From assembly GCA_949317995.1 (NCBI GenBank), contig OX439039.1, positions 75,464,002 to 75,528,001 on the forward strand: a DNA stretch of 64,000 nt, given 5' to 3'. The position numbers and the translations under genes were made by a program. The stretch's first letter is position 1; each line of letters starts with the position of its first letter. This document shows, piece by piece, positions 16,218 through 31,200 of the stretch. The notes under the pieces are model-generated. The model was not told where the DNA came from. It ran no database searches and saw nothing but the letters and a program-made list of their open reading frames with translations. The stretch is from Acholoe squamosa. Its lineage: Eukaryota; Annelida; Polychaeta; Phyllodocida; Polynoidae.

Positions 16218-19200
16218 AGGTGTTGAGGAGGCTATGTATCTTCAACCTCCTGTTGAAGGTAGAGGAACCTGCTGCCAAATAGAAGCTTTCTGTACAATTA
16301 TGATATATGTAGGTATATTTGACCACCTTTAACAATATGATCCATTTTCATGATAATTGACCATGTGTGTACCCTTGTAACCAGCTGGGATCACCTATAA
16401 TGATATAGATACTGTAGCCCTATGCTCATTTGAACAGTAGAGTACAAACCATACTATGGGGGAGGTACAACTTGGCACTATTTAGCCATTTAGTATGGGT
16501 GCCTGGCCTGTACGACTGGGTGCTATGACTTCATAGTGGTCTGTATGAAGCCAGCAGTTGAATACATAGTAGGGCCTATTTTGAGGTCTGTACTGTAGCT
16601 CATTATGTAGTCATTGCTATGGGGCCATTTCATACACCTCCCACTATGATCTGTGGGTGTCCTGTCGTGGACACTATTATGGGTGTGGACCACTAAAATC
16701 GACATGGTGACATCGGCTATTTTAGGCTTAATGACATGGGACATGAACAATTTCTTAAAATTGACATGGTGACATGAACAATTTTAAGAAATTGACATGG
16801 TGACATAACCATTTCTTAAATTTGACATGGGGACATGACCATTTTATAAAATCGACATGTGACATGGGGCCCCCATCCACACCCCCACTATTGAAACAAG
16901 GTCCAGCTCTAAACACTAAGTAATCATACGTGCTTGAAGGGAATCTAACAATGGTAAATCTAATCAGACTACATTGATAGTACAAACGTCTAAATTATGA
17001 CAATTTTCACTCTCATATTTTCCACAGCCATTGATTTTTAGGAAAATGTTTGGTTAATTAGACTTAGCCTATAGGGTAACGTCCTATACCCTCACTGTTG
17101 TGTGTAGTTTATTCGTTTATCCCATCTATGTATACAGGGTATTCCAATATGGCTTCATGCAAAGGTTGCATCATGGTCTCACCTAATTGTAGTCATCGTA
17201 CCCTTTATGATACTGCCGCCCAATGGCTTAGGCCTCACCAAAAGAATTAAGTTGGTCTACGGATAACCCTCTCCATATTTTCGGAAATACATTTTTTTTC
17301 TTTGAAAAAAATCTTGTCTATGGATTTTGCTCGCTCCAGTTTCTACAAGTTTTCTCTTTGTGATGTTTGGCAAAATTTTAAAAAAGAATTTGTTCGCTCG
17401 CCTCACTTTTCCAGCAAGGAATACATTGGACGCAAAAAAAATGTTAAAAGAAAAAGAAAGAAAAGAATTCGCTCACTCACACCATTTTTTTCAAAACCAA
17501 AATCCGTAGACCAACTTATTTTTTGGTGTGGCCTTATATGCACTCCTAAATAGTTATCAAAAGCCGGTACACTATATAGGGGTTAGAGGTTTAGCTGGTA
17601 ATATATGAACTTTCTGCATGCAGGTAAGAAAAAAATCGTGGTGGTCTGACTCTCTTGCAAGAGTCTAACATAACGACAAATTGACTCTCCTTGGCAAAGG
17701 GTCAAAGGGGTCAGTCAAAACTGAACCATCTCAGCATTCCCTAAATCTCATTGAAAGTAGTGGAAGCACTTTTGGGCATCTCTTAAAAGAGAGTCATCTT
17801 GGCAACATGCTTAAATCTAGTGTGAGAGTCATGCTAATGCCTCCCTTTCTTCTTTTTATGGGTTTGGACATCGGCGTCAGTGCATGTTCCTGTCCCACAT
17901 TTCATCCCTCAATATATCACTGTATGGGTCGAGTGCGTGCACAGATAACCAGTGTCACTGTCATCAGGCCAAATGGTTAAATGGGTTAGTTTCCAGGAAC
18001 TATCTCTGAAAAAGAGACCTGGGATTGGTACCCGGTAGGTCAGATAGCCCCCCCCCACACACACACACATTCCTTATAAAAGGAAATGTATTGTGAAGGT
18101 GTTTTGTGTACCTTCTTTGACGATGCAATTAAATGAAACAAAGGTGATTTGAAATGGTGATTTTTCCTTGGAGAAAACTGAATTGAGAATTTAGGATTGG
18201 TTTTTCTATAGGGTCAGTTTGGTGAATAGAAACATCTTACTTTTCAATTTGGCCTCAGCACCACCCCTTATCCTTCAGTCCAGACCACAACAGGCGTGTA
18301 TCTCTTAGGATATTAGTGTTAGATGGACTGGTTATGGCCCTAATCTACCCCAAACCCCTCTACCCATTACTCTTCATGGACCTCAGATGATACCTTGGGC
18401 ATTTTGCAGATATAATGCTGGTATATGGCTAGAAGACATTGCTTATCGGAGGATGGTGGGAGAAATATATAGCCCTCACATAAAGGCACTGTTATAAACA
18501 TACATATTGCAGGTACTATAGGCTGAAAGGGTAGCCTGTGCTCCCGTTCATGGACTATCGATTCTGCCATCCTGCTTACTGAATCCCAACAAATGCCCTC
18601 CCATTGTTTTCAACTCTCTTTCTATGTTTTTTTTGCACACACAGTACTGAAGGTAATACAATACATAGAGATGCATGTTGTTAGAGAGATGATGACTGCA
18701 CATCAACGTGCTTTTCATATATTTATCTCACGGTATTAGCATGCATGCCTTTAAGTTATGGCATTTACATTATGTTTTTGTATGTGGTTATAATTTTAAG
18801 TTCAAGGTCTCTAGGTAAAAGAAAAAGCCTTTGTCTTCTTAGAGCTGACACTCCCACAGCGTAGAAACCGCCCTTCAGCTATTTAACTGGAGATCTATTA
18901 TTTTCTTATCACAGGCCACCAATTTACTCCTAAGGACAAAGCCACGATCACATGATAAAGGTACATTAGTCTTTATTGCAAGCCGTCTCCAACGGCACTA
19001 CGTTTCCGAAGGGAGTGTTCATTTTTTAACAACAGGGCGGGGGGGGGGGTTGGTGAGTTTTCATTTTGACCCCTGAAAATATTTTCCGCCCCCCCCCTTT
19101 GAGAGGGGTCAAAATATTTTGCGCCCCCCAACATCGAGTTGTGTTGCACCACATTGTACAGCATCATATCACACTCAATTGTATTGTTTTACTGAAGTAT

Positions 19201-22200
19201 AAGATAAAAGGTCACTTACCAGAGTTATTATCATTATTATTAATATTATTCTATTGGAATGCAAGAAATTGAAAAGGGGGTTCCACTTCACACAACCAAT
19301 TTCATCAGTAGCTGCAGTGTGAGTCACACACTACTTAACCTTATGTCTTTTGTTTGAAAAGGAGCCAGGACAAGCTAAGTATAGGGTGGTCTTGGGGCAT
19401 CACCCGCCCCAGCCAAACAGAGCCTAAATTCATGCATTCTGGTGGTTTTTGAGGTTTCCCGATACGCTCTGTTTAAAATTCTTCTATAGGGACACTTCAT
19501 ACTAAATGTTAGAATGGGATCTCATTGCATGGATCTGGATGAATCACAAGATTGATCTCTGTGGTCTTAGGTTAAAGCAAGCAAGCAAACTGTATTTGAA
19601 GGATCTGAACCAACTTGTTGCAGACACACATGAGCCCTTATGACTCTTAACTATAGGGAATGTTTTAACACAGCATTTGGAAATTTTGTTTGGGGGAGGG
19701 GGGTAACCAAAGCAATCCAAACCTGAAAATAAAAAACTTTACCATTTATATGGGTTGGGGGTTTGGGGTTTCTGATAACGTCTGACCCCTTCATGTATGA
19801 TGGATATCTTGCTATCCTAATGAAAATTTCAACCCTGGATACCAGAAGATTGCTGAGACATAAATTGATGTGCCTCTAGCCTTTCAGTTACTTGATTCTG
19901 CTGTAAAGTACTATCCGCAGATTTGTTCTCCAGGGAAATTTGGAAAATCTAGACATAATATCATGCATTGTCAGGTCAATTTGTGAGCAAGTGGCCAGGC
20001 CAACTCTAAGTATGTGCATACTGCTTTTCAAGAAAAATGTTTAAAACTCTTGGGCATGTTTTTTTTTATTGTTAGTGTGATTATTGTGTGATAAAGAGTA
20101 AGAATCAGATGGGGGTCCCCCAGGAAAATCTTGAATATTGAGAAGTCAAATGGTGCATTTTGGTGAGGTATGACTGCAGGGGCACATATCCCACCTGTCC
20201 CCAAGGTTTTACTACCCCTGCATCATCAATACACTGTTTTTGGCTCAGGGAACCTAAGGGTATATGGAGGTTGGAGTGAAGATTTTGATATTTTTTATTG
20301 AAATATTGGTTTTAATTTTGAGGGCCTTTAATTTCAGCTCAACTGAAATGAGAATTATGTTCATCAGATCTTCATCTCGAATGATTTTCAAAAGTAGGTT
20401 CATTCTAGGTTCAGTAGATAAAAAAAAAGATATCAGAATTCAATTTTAAACTCCATAGACTATTATAGGAATCTTAAATAGCCACACATTTTGTCCACAA
20501 AATAACACACTATGCTCTATGGAGGGGTCAGTTTGAGATGCTTCTTTCAGACATTTTCGCTAGCATTGCTCCCATGCCTCTAGAGGACTACAGATAGGGC
20601 AAGGGTGGGGGTTGGGGTCGGGGGGTCGTCTGGTCTGGTCCGTGTCTGGGTCGGCTTTATCCTGGTCAATTCCATGTCGTATGGGTCTGTATGGTCTGGT
20701 TCTGTTCAGTCTGGATCCATCTGATTCTGTCTGGTCTGGTCTGGGTCCCATTGAAATCTTGACTGGGTCTGTTGTGGTAGGTTCAGTCCAGATCCATTTG
20801 GTCTGGTCCGGGTCAGTCCAGTCTGGGTGAGTCTGTCCAGGTGGATCTGTCCGGGGGCAGTCTGGCTGGCTCCAGGTCGGGCCATCTGGGTCAGGCCATC
20901 CAGGTCAGGTCAGGCATGTCTTGCTAGGCCCACTCCAGATGAGGGGAGGAAAGGCTAAGTAGAGAGAGAACAGACCATGACATATATGCAAATTCCAGAT
21001 GCGAAAAAAAATTGAGGCATTAAAAGTAAAGACTCTTCTTTGATTTGTCATTAATAGGTTAAAATGGGGCAGAAAATTTTGAATATCAAGAAGTCAAATG
21101 GTGCATTTTTGGGCTTTTTGAGGGTGGCTGATGCCCTTGTATCCGAATCTTTCTAAGACCCCACCATATATATAAAATGGTAAAATGATATCTCATGGGG
21201 TCTGGACAAAGATTGACCATAACAGATCTTAGAATAACAGAGAAAACTGAAAAAATGAGGGGTTTGCACGTATGCATGAGCCATCTGTGACAGGTGTCAC
21301 ACATACAACAGAGTTCTCATGTTCTAGTGGAGCCAAAGAGCGTGACTTTTCCCTGATGCTTGGAATTTTCTTAAGTTTCCGAGATGCATTGAAATAAATG
21401 CAGTTCCAAGGGGTTTGGGGGTATGAGTGTTGGGAACTCTGCATACAATCTTGTTAGAAGTATGATACTCCTGAAAAATTTTGAAATTTTATAAAGAAAA
21501 TGGTGCATTCTGATGCATTGTAAAATTATCAGTATAAACTTTCTTCTTCTGCAAGTAATATATTGAGATATTGCCCCACTACTTATCAAATTGGGTATTC
21601 ATGGCAAGTCACGTCAATTCGCACCTCATCGAGAAGGGTCTAAAAATTTTATGCTGCCCCTCAAGAGCAGTCAAAATATTTTTTGCCCTCCCCTCAGAAG
21701 GGGTCAAAATATTTTACGCCCCCCCCCAAACTCACCAACCTCCCCTGTTGTTAAAAAATGAACACTCCCTAAGAAAAGACTGAAGGAAAAGAAAAATCAG
21801 GTGTTCACAGGCTTTACTTTGCCATCTTGATTCCTAACTATTTGTCCTTTATTATGTTTTTTGCTGCCCTGGTAACCATTTCCAATTTTAAACTGTAACA
21901 GAAACTGGGTCTGTTCATTTTAGGATGATTCGTCATTTTCTTTTGTCATGCTATGGATGGTGGTTGCCATGGCAACAAAAGGTAGAAATTTTGAGAATCG
22001 ACCTCTTCCTTTGGATTCTACATCATTATATTGATAAAGAAGAATAGTACCATAATTCTTAGAGTAAAATGCCACTAGGCCATGGATATTCTGGATATTG
22101 GTCGTGACTATATTTAGGCCAGACTGTCATTTATTACCACCTCTACCAGAAGTGGAGAATATTGTAGAAAAGAAAGAAAAAAAATCTTCCACTTACCTGT

Positions 22201-24593
22201 AACTGATACCAGAGCACTGAGGACGCCATTGATGAGGCAAGGCACGTCAAATTGTTTCCTTTTGGTAAAATAACTGTAAAAACATAGAGAAATATGAGAT
22301 TTTCTTCCACTGTTATGAACAGTACCAAATGTGATTCAAGGAGACCAAAATAAAGTAAAAGTAGACATGGGTACAATAAACTTTAACTTTTAAGGTTACT
22401 AGTGCCTTCGGTACTAGTGCCTTCGGTACTAGTGCCTTCGGCACTAGTGTGGAGGGGGAGCAAAGTGCCACAGCTTTTACAGAGTTTACTATAGGTCTAC
22501 ACTGAGTGTGTAGGCATACTTGTCAGAGCTATCTATTCCCATTATATTTTGTCACCGTTAGTCTATAGCTATGTTATTTCAGTGCCAAATTAGAATGGAG
22601 AATGATGGCGGATTTTTGTGAAGTCTTCGATCCCTTGTTACCACTGTTTATGAGAGTATGGTAGTGAATGGAAATTTTCTCTACTGATGTTTGATCCTCG
22701 AGAATTAACCCTTCAAAAAAGAATGGGTATTAAAAAAATATGAGTTCAGAACATCATAAATGTGAAAATCGAGGGGAAAAATTGAATTAACTTTGAATAA
22801 AGTACATACTTTGATCTAACCTCTTTTGGTTTAACTGTTACTGGCAAGCAGTTAAGCTTATTTTAATGGGGTGGAGATCAGCGACGAACTAATGCCTTTT
22901 CATATATAGGGTAATAACAAAGTGAGTTATAGGAATTATTTGTTGTAATTGATTTATAGATAAAAACGATATGTTGGTTAATTTATGATTAAATAGTGTT
23001 ACTTCCAAGTTTGTTTTACCAATGATCTCTGTAGAATATTTCTGGAACTTACCTAATACCTAGTCCAATCATACCACCAGAAAAAGATGCACAAATAGTG
23101 GCTACAGCCGATCTACAAGTAGAAAGAATGCTTGATGGATTATAGACAACATAATGTACCAGAAAGTGGTGTAATATCAGTTATTTTATCCGTAGTTCTC
23201 AATATAGACCAATGCACCAAAAATTATGACCTTTCCAGGGTGTTGTTGATAAAATCTTCATGCATTTGCAAAAATGCCTTTCGCAACGTAGTATATAGAG
23301 GGAATTAATATATGCAATGCACATTTCGAAAAAGCATAATGCCAAAAGGTTGATAACATCCTTATTAGGGTTTTACCTTGCAGCCAGTTTCCATTTCAGA
23401 CCTGAGATACCAAATGTACTCCCGCAATTGAAGCCCAGCCAGCCCCACCTAAATATGACAGAGATAACATTGTGATGAATATTCATGATGATTCATGACT
23501 GATTGCTTCGCCATATCATTCATTCTGAAACCAACCTTAAGTTGATGGGTACATCAGAGGTATTGGGCTGATAGTGACTCATACATAGAGATCTAATTAT
23601 GAGCTTTAGCGGAAGTCCTGATCAATACGATGGATGACATATACAAAATATCAACACAGCTACGCTGATCTTACTTCAAGGGTTGTAGGTCCCGAATTAG
23701 ATTACGATTACCTATATAGCAGCTTGATATTACATTCACTTATATTCCATGATAAAGTAAATAAAGGAGCGCTGCTCATTAAAAAAAAAAAAAAGATTAC
23801 GATTACCTATGTACAGGTGGGCTAATCTTTGACTATGCTATCGGATGGCATTAGTGTATTCTGTGGAGAGGTTAAATACGGGATTCATTCTCTATGCTAA
23901 TTGTAAATATGCAAAACGGTTTAAAAGGCAATTGTACGAATTGTCTATTTATATAGGGTGTAGATGTGTTGTGTTGTATATTTTCCCAAATAGATTTGCG
24001 ATGAGGTGCCCATCACAAACACTGGGTATTTGGGTGATCTGTACAATATTAAGATTAAACCTACCATAGCATGAACATGCCTAGGATTGCATTGCTAGGT
24101 GAACCCATGGGAGGCAGGGCCGTTGTCTTAAAACGATTATTCCTTGGTTTTAACATGAGGGTGGCAACCAGTCCTGTGACTCCTCCCACGAGATGCACAG
24201 GCCCCGCCCCTGCAATGTCAATCACGCCCATCCGGGCGAGCCAACCGTTGTTAGCCCACACCCAGTGGGCGGGGATACAGAAGACGAAGGTGTTGACAAA
24301 GGAGAAGATGATGTAGGATTCCAGCTTGGTCCTCTCTGCCATGGCTCCTGTAATTAGGGATTAAACTGAAGCTACTACAGGCCAAAGTAGATCATTGTCC
24401 ATGGACAAGACATGTATTTTGACATTAAATGCTATAGAATATTTTCGTCAAGATAAAATCCTTTCTTCGTCGCAATGACATAGTGTAATAATTTTTGCAA
24501 CGTTACCCTTGTGATAGTGTAACACCAGCATTAATTTGTTTAAGAAATAGTAGCTTCTGATGGGATCCAATTGAAGTCATTTCTACAAGGTCA

Positions 24594-24646
<53 letters not shown>

Positions 24647-24769
24647 CTCTCTGCCTACCTGGCTGTCTGTCTCTGTCTCTGTCTGTCTTTGTCTCTGTCT
24701 GTCTCTCTGTCTCTGTCTGTCTGACTCTGTCTCTGTCTCCCTCTCTCTCTGTCTCTCCTCAACTATCCA

Positions 24770-24814
<45 letters not shown>

Positions 24815-25217
24815 CCAATAATATTGTAACAGTGTTTGGTTGCCTAGGGGAAATGACAACAAGACAGCTACACGAGTACGGTTGACAAACAGAGACGGCT
24901 GTCCCTTCTTTTCTGAGAACAATAACTAGTGGTACAATGAGTCGACGACTCATGAAACGATCATCTATTAAACAGCAATTGGTCATCTATTAGTCATCAA
25001 GTTTGCTTCTGGGATCAATGCCCAATGTCCTTCCTATAGCCGTGGCTCTACCAGGTAGGCTGGTCCGACCTGTGCCTTTTGGAGCCTAAGTCCCAACTGA
25101 GGGGCCGCTGCCCCGCGGTCACGTTATATAGTGGCCGCGGCCAACGCGTCCCCTAGTGGCACCTGGCCGAACCAACCGTCCCCCAGGGCCCCGCAGTAGC
25201 GGAGCGCCACCCCTACA

Positions 25218-25251
<34 letters not shown>

Positions 25252-28200
25252 TTTTCTATTTATCTATTCCATCACCTACCCGAGACAATAGTGGTGGCTG
25301 TGGTAGCAAATGAAGCCTGGAAGAAGAACTTGGAGTAAACCCAGCCAAAGTCACGTGCATTATCAGAGACTAGAAAGTCTCCCCAGCCACAGAAGGGATT
25401 ACTCAGGGGTTCTTCTCCAAAACTCAACCCAAAGCCAAACATCCAGTAAGAGAGACCCCCAAAGATGACGTCCACGGCGTTCTTCACCATGATACTGACC
25501 TCGTTCTTTGTGGACACTGAGCCACTCTCCAATAGGCCAAATCCTGGAAAAAAAAGAAGAAAAAAGAAAATCAGATCACGATAAGGTTTTCTTGCATTTC
25601 TACATGATGAATTAAGACATTCTCTTACTCCAATAATCATATTTTTTAAAGGCCAAATCCCACAACGCGAAAATAGTTAGAAAATCCTTGTGATGTAGGA
25701 TATGTTGTTATTCAGCCGGTATTTAGGATGGTATTATCGTCCAAGGAAGTCCAATAACAGCTACGAACCCTTGCCAAAGTGTTGTTATTTCAGGAGTGGA
25801 ATACATCAAAAGTTTTTGATATTTTTCTCACAAGAGGCCAGAAATCTCTGTGATATAGGGAAATTCCCTGTGATTTAGAGGAAAACAAGAATCTTTAGTA
25901 AATCACAACAGGTCTGTATATTTTTCATAAATCAGGACCCAAGTCCCACACACTATAGCCATAAGAATGTTGTACTTGTGAATCAAAGTAGCAACTAGTC
26001 AGTTCAGAGATGAATATCACAGACATTTCCCTTCCCATAGTGGCTAGTAGTGGGGTTTGAGAAAGGTAGGAGTGGTATGAGAACCCTTGTGAATTTTGTT
26101 TTTGACAAGACTCCAAGGCTGCCGATATCCAGAATCACAGGCGTTTAAGACCCATTTTTCGTGTAGTGGAATTTGGCCTTTAGGTAGCAAAAACATCCAC
26201 ATTTTCCAAACTGTGTAAACAACATTTAGACAAATTTGGGAATGCTGATCAGGTAATCATGTAGCCTCCCATTAGAGTGATGGTATGGGATGATGGAAAA
26301 TATTGTTGTATAATGAACAAGTAATTAATGGATAATTCATGACGGCTTAATCCTGCTTTTCTATACAGAGCTTAAATGTAGGGTATTAAGAGAGTTCTTC
26401 CTTATAGTTACAAAATATCATTTCTTCTTTACCCATAGATAAAACACTAAGCTGTTCCGTGTTAGTTTCCATGTAGTTCCTCTTGATAATATTTTCAATG
26501 CTGTATGATATGAAAGCCAATGGACAACCAAATTCACAAATAACTCGGTTCATGGAGCATCGTGCACAATTTTGTCTCATTTATATGCATCACTGAGCAA
26601 CTGATCAATGATCTGATTCTAAGGGCTGACAGATATGGTGGCAACTGGCCAAGGAATATCGCGGTATTCTATTTCTGAGTTGTCATTTTGAATGAAACAT
26701 TCATTAGGTTTTATCTATAAAAGCCAGATTCTGAGATAGGACCCAGCCCCGTAGTTCTAAATAGATACAGGATATTGATTGGCTGCCCCACCCTATCCAC
26801 CATTTAGTCTTGCCTTCGCAGATCTGTGTATCACTCATTAGTGATGTAATTAGATCTAGCCTAATTACAAAATATCTGGAAACAATCATATATGTGTTCT
26901 GGAACTGTTTTCCCTCAGGCCATAATTCCATGCATTCCTATGATTATAACACTAGATTTCGCAAGGGTAGGATTGTTGGAAGGAGAGTTCTTCTGGTGCA
27001 TGCATTGTTTATTTAACTCCAAATTTTCATCTGTGCAGTAGTTCATCCCCTTTCCTTCCTAGCATTTTATAAGAGAGCTTTTGGAAGAGATTTTATCTTT
27101 TCTATCCAAAGTACAAAAAAGATGATCTATGACCCCACCAAATGCCTACCATTCTGTATATTTTCGGTCTAGTTCAATTGGTACACTTTCATCCACAATA
27201 GCCCACAGTCCGTTATATTTGCCATATATGGCATATATGCAGACACTGGTACTTATATTTCCAGTATTCCACATACATATCTTCAGTATGGGATTGCCAG
27301 AAATGAGACCGCATATATCTTCTTCCACTCACGAAAAAGGAATTGGCTTCGGAGCAATGTCATTCTGCTCAATGAAAATCGATTGTGGCAACTAAATTTC
27401 TGGACACTGGACGTTTAGCCCTTAAAGCAAAGAGGGATGCATCTAAAGAGCACTCAACTTTGGCATTGGATAGAACATCTCTTTCATTCCTTGTTAATTC
27501 ACATGTACTTCATCTGAGTAATAAACCAAGTGCCATATGAATGCCAAACAGTAGCATCTAAGATGACCAATAACTCGCCTTGTGGAGCCCATATCCATGC
27601 CAATAACCATCCTTATCAGTCACCCATTGCCTGCCTGCCTTACCCCTGGGCCAGCACATGATTGCCTGGAGGGTGTTGCTCCTATTGTAAAAAGAGCTGT
27701 GAGTATGTGCCCTCTTTTCTAAACAAGCCGTGCACTACTTCACCTAAGTACTTGCACTCACCACATTAGTCTGATAAGTCACCTGCCTTGTTTTAAATAG
27801 AGAAAGAGCTGCACTACCAGGTACCTACTCATGTCACACGCTCTATAGTTTATCATACTGACTGACTTCTCCCAACTAGGTACCTACTCAAACCCTCCTT
27901 TTTTAGCACCGTACTTGAATGACCACTTGTGAGCAACAAAAGGGACAAGTCATAGCTACATGGAAAGAAAGGACTGGAAAAGAGGGCATTTTTAGCCAGC
28001 TCTTCCTTTTACTATAGGAGCAACACCCTCCAGCACAACTAACGGTCAATCAACATGAAGGACACTGACCGACTTTGGCATGGATCCGAGTGCACTCTCC
28101 TGGATATAAGGGAGCCTGCCAACGTAAGCTCTACTTCAGCAGGAAGTGCACTCTCTAGGGCAAAGAAAGAATATCCCTAACCCAGCCACATCGAGAAAAA

Positions 28201-31200
28201 GGCAATGTGAGTGATCTAATGCTGATGGTTCATTTTAGTGTCAGCCATACGTTGTAATACATGTCAAGCAGATTTGAGCTCATATCTCAGTATCTGTTAT
28301 CCTACTGTTAAAGTTGTGTATTGTAAATCCTTGCTTCTATATCAACAACAGTCTAGTTCTTAGAGGTCATACATGAAATGCTCAATGAGAAGATATATAT
28401 GTAATTGACCCCATATTATAGACCTTTGGCATGCCATGTCAGATATCTGCATGTAGGGCTAAACCCCCTGCAATTATAGAGGCATAGGGAAGCTGTAAAA
28501 TGTACATTAAGATAAGAAGCCTATGATTACCCTGCATAATGCTATGTAGAACCTTGATAGACGTTATTCCGGTGCAGAGAGTGGGGTATCTAGATATAGC
28601 AATACTCATTCATTGCAATGAACATAATATTATTGCTTGCTCGTACTAGCAAACGTACAAAGCAACGACAATCTATTACTGATACCCTGTGCACTAAGGT
28701 CTTGAGATGTGGATAATTCTCACAGGTTTGGGCAAGATTTATCATCAGGCTTCAACGTTACTCCATTGATCAAATACATCTCTCGAAGAGGAAATCATGA
28801 ACCAAGGTCATGGCTATTCCATTGATGCCTTCATACCCGTTACAAGTTGCATTTTATAAGATTTTGAAAAGCTTGAAATGTCTGTTTGACGAGGGTCCAT
28901 GACACTGACTCATTGACGCTAACTATATGATTGATTTTAGAGGTCGGCTGAGGTTAAGGTAAGGAGACCTATCCTGAAACTTAAGTCTTCTCTTAAAGTT
29001 GGCACTGGATTACAGGTGTAGTGATCAAGTAAATCCACATTGGCCTCCTACTGGTTGTCAGCTGCTCGTCCCATATGTAGAGCTGCTCCTGGTCTGCATG
29101 TGCTGATTGAGCAGCTCACCTGCCGCCATCTGACCTTAGATATATCAGTCCTCACTGATGTATCCGTCCTCACTGAGCCCTAACCCCTTTACCTGCTCAT
29201 ATAACCCTCCTCACTGACCCAGCACTGTGTTCACCATTTAAGGACTGCATGCTACATTTACAGCAAGGGCTCTGGATCTACTGTATGTGCAGCCATCTTG
29301 CCACTCATCTCGCGAGAATTAATCAGGAACAAGTTTGTTTCAGAGATTAGAGCCAACAGTCACTTGTTTCACTCTGCAATTTGCACGTCAAGGGACCGGT
29401 TCCATTCAAATGACCACAATAGGTTTACTCGCATTCCTGCTATCATGCTGACCCTGCCAGACATCATAGGTTTGAGATTACTCAGTAATGGATTCAGACT
29501 AGGAGTGCGCGGCATGTGCCCCCTTCGTTTTGTCTGTAAGGAAGGGTCTCTCTGGTTATGTTGAGGCCCAAATTATGATAGAAATATAGAGGATACAGAT
29601 CCCCATTTTGGGTTGGGTCTCCTCCTTTAACACATATTGGATCTATCCGCCAGGAAGCCCAGTGTCAAATCGCTCACCCTGGCTACATCAATATATCATG
29701 ACGACCAAATGGCAGAGTGTATTCAAGTACTCTGTAGCCATTAAAGGGTAAGGGTTATACCCTTAAGTACCCTCCTTACCCTGCCCTGCCCTGCCCTGTC
29801 ATGCTATGCCACTGAATCCCCGCCCATCGTGGTTTCAATCCATTAATCCTTCCATAAGAATGTAAATCCATCAGAGTCATACTGGGCCTATCCTCTTTTA
29901 TGTGGCCACCCAGTGGGTATAGACTTTAGGTCAACCTTGAACCCATCTTTCCAACTGACTTATCATTGGTGATCAGCCATATATTAATGTTCATTCAAAG
30001 TTCCATTGGTAGATTCAAAAGTTACTTTTTACAGTGTTCAGGAATGAGCAATTTAGGAAAGAGAGCACCCTGAATGAGTATGTATTACCAAAGATTTGTC
30101 AAACTGACATATGAAATGTTCTATATAAATAACTGCAGAGACCTGAGTTTGAACATGTTCATCGTTTTAACTATTACCCTGTTGGCATTATAAAGGGAAT
30201 AAATGTGTTTCCTAATGTATTGGTTTGTCTCATTTTTAACTTAAAGAATGTTGTCATTTGCCTTCCACCATCTAAGGTATTGACCTGTCAGATCCTAATC
30301 TCCCAACCCTCGTTGAAAGAAAAACAAAAGAAAAGATGAATCACCCATTGACCCATACTTGCCTCCTACGCCTTGCTTCCCAAGTCTGTTCCTGCTAAAT
30401 TATTCTGCTTTTTGATTCCAAAGGCATTGGCGATCAAGAAGGTACTCTATCTATTCTTGGTTAACTAGATATCTTGGTACGATGTCTTCATGATTTCTCC
30501 AGGTTGTCCATTGGTCGGCATGAAGCACCACTGCATTGCTGATGAGATTTTGTATGCATCATACAAACCTTTATTGACGTATCAACCTCAGATGATATAG
30601 CTAGATATATGATCGTACTGAGTATTCATTCATTAGATTCATTACCAAGCCCATTATACATTTATACAATATGAGGCCCCTTAAGGGTTAGAACCAAAGA
30701 GCGAGTTCTTTAGGACATCCTTAACACACTACGACTGCTCTCTTCCAGTCATACCGAAATTGCCATAGAAATATACCGCAGGTCCAGGTTATCCAGTGGA
30801 GACGCCATTGCTTGCTCTAGTAGCCTGAGAGATAAGCACTGATAACAGCCAGCATGATGGGTATCGGGTATTAGGTAATGCCCACTTAAAAGTCTCAAGT
30901 GAATGAAGGGAATTTTCTCATTGATTGTTAATACATCCCGCTAGCTCCATTTTATGGAATTTGCAGTCGTAGTGCTTTGTGCAATCGAAGCACTTTAAGA
31001 AAATGACCTCCAGCTGTGGGTCTGGAATGAGGAAGGGCACCATGGAAGCCTCCTGTTCCTAGCGTACTTAGAGTCTACAGGCATCTGGTGGCCCTTAAAG
31101 CAGGTCTGGCTTAATTATTTGACAGATTCTATTACTAAAACGCTCAATTGCCTTCCACTGGGGTAAAACAGAAACTGGCCCTTTTCTATTGAGATGTAAT

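Larger units (their letters stand above)
14708..16906. mobile_element. Nested palindromic composite element in AMT intron 6
   Basis: Outer inverted ends are CTGGAGCTTGTTTCAATAGT on the left and, opposite strand, CTGGACCTTGTTTCAATAGT on the right. An inner pair with nearly the same word (CTGGATCGTGTTTCAATAGT) lies at 14876 and 15955. A 40-bp word with GACTAAATAGCTGGCT appears at about 14806 and 14977. AGGGACCCTGGTATG appears at 15050 and 15959. CATTTGAACA-containing blocks appear at 15702 and 16429. The structure is either one element inserted in a sister copy or a foldback with duplicated arms. No protein was recognised. Confidence 0.65.

Noticed and set aside
20560-20830. Asp/Pro-rich and Gly/Ser/Val-rich frames on both strands
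   Set aside because: Products of the degenerate TCTGGTCTGG minisatellite.
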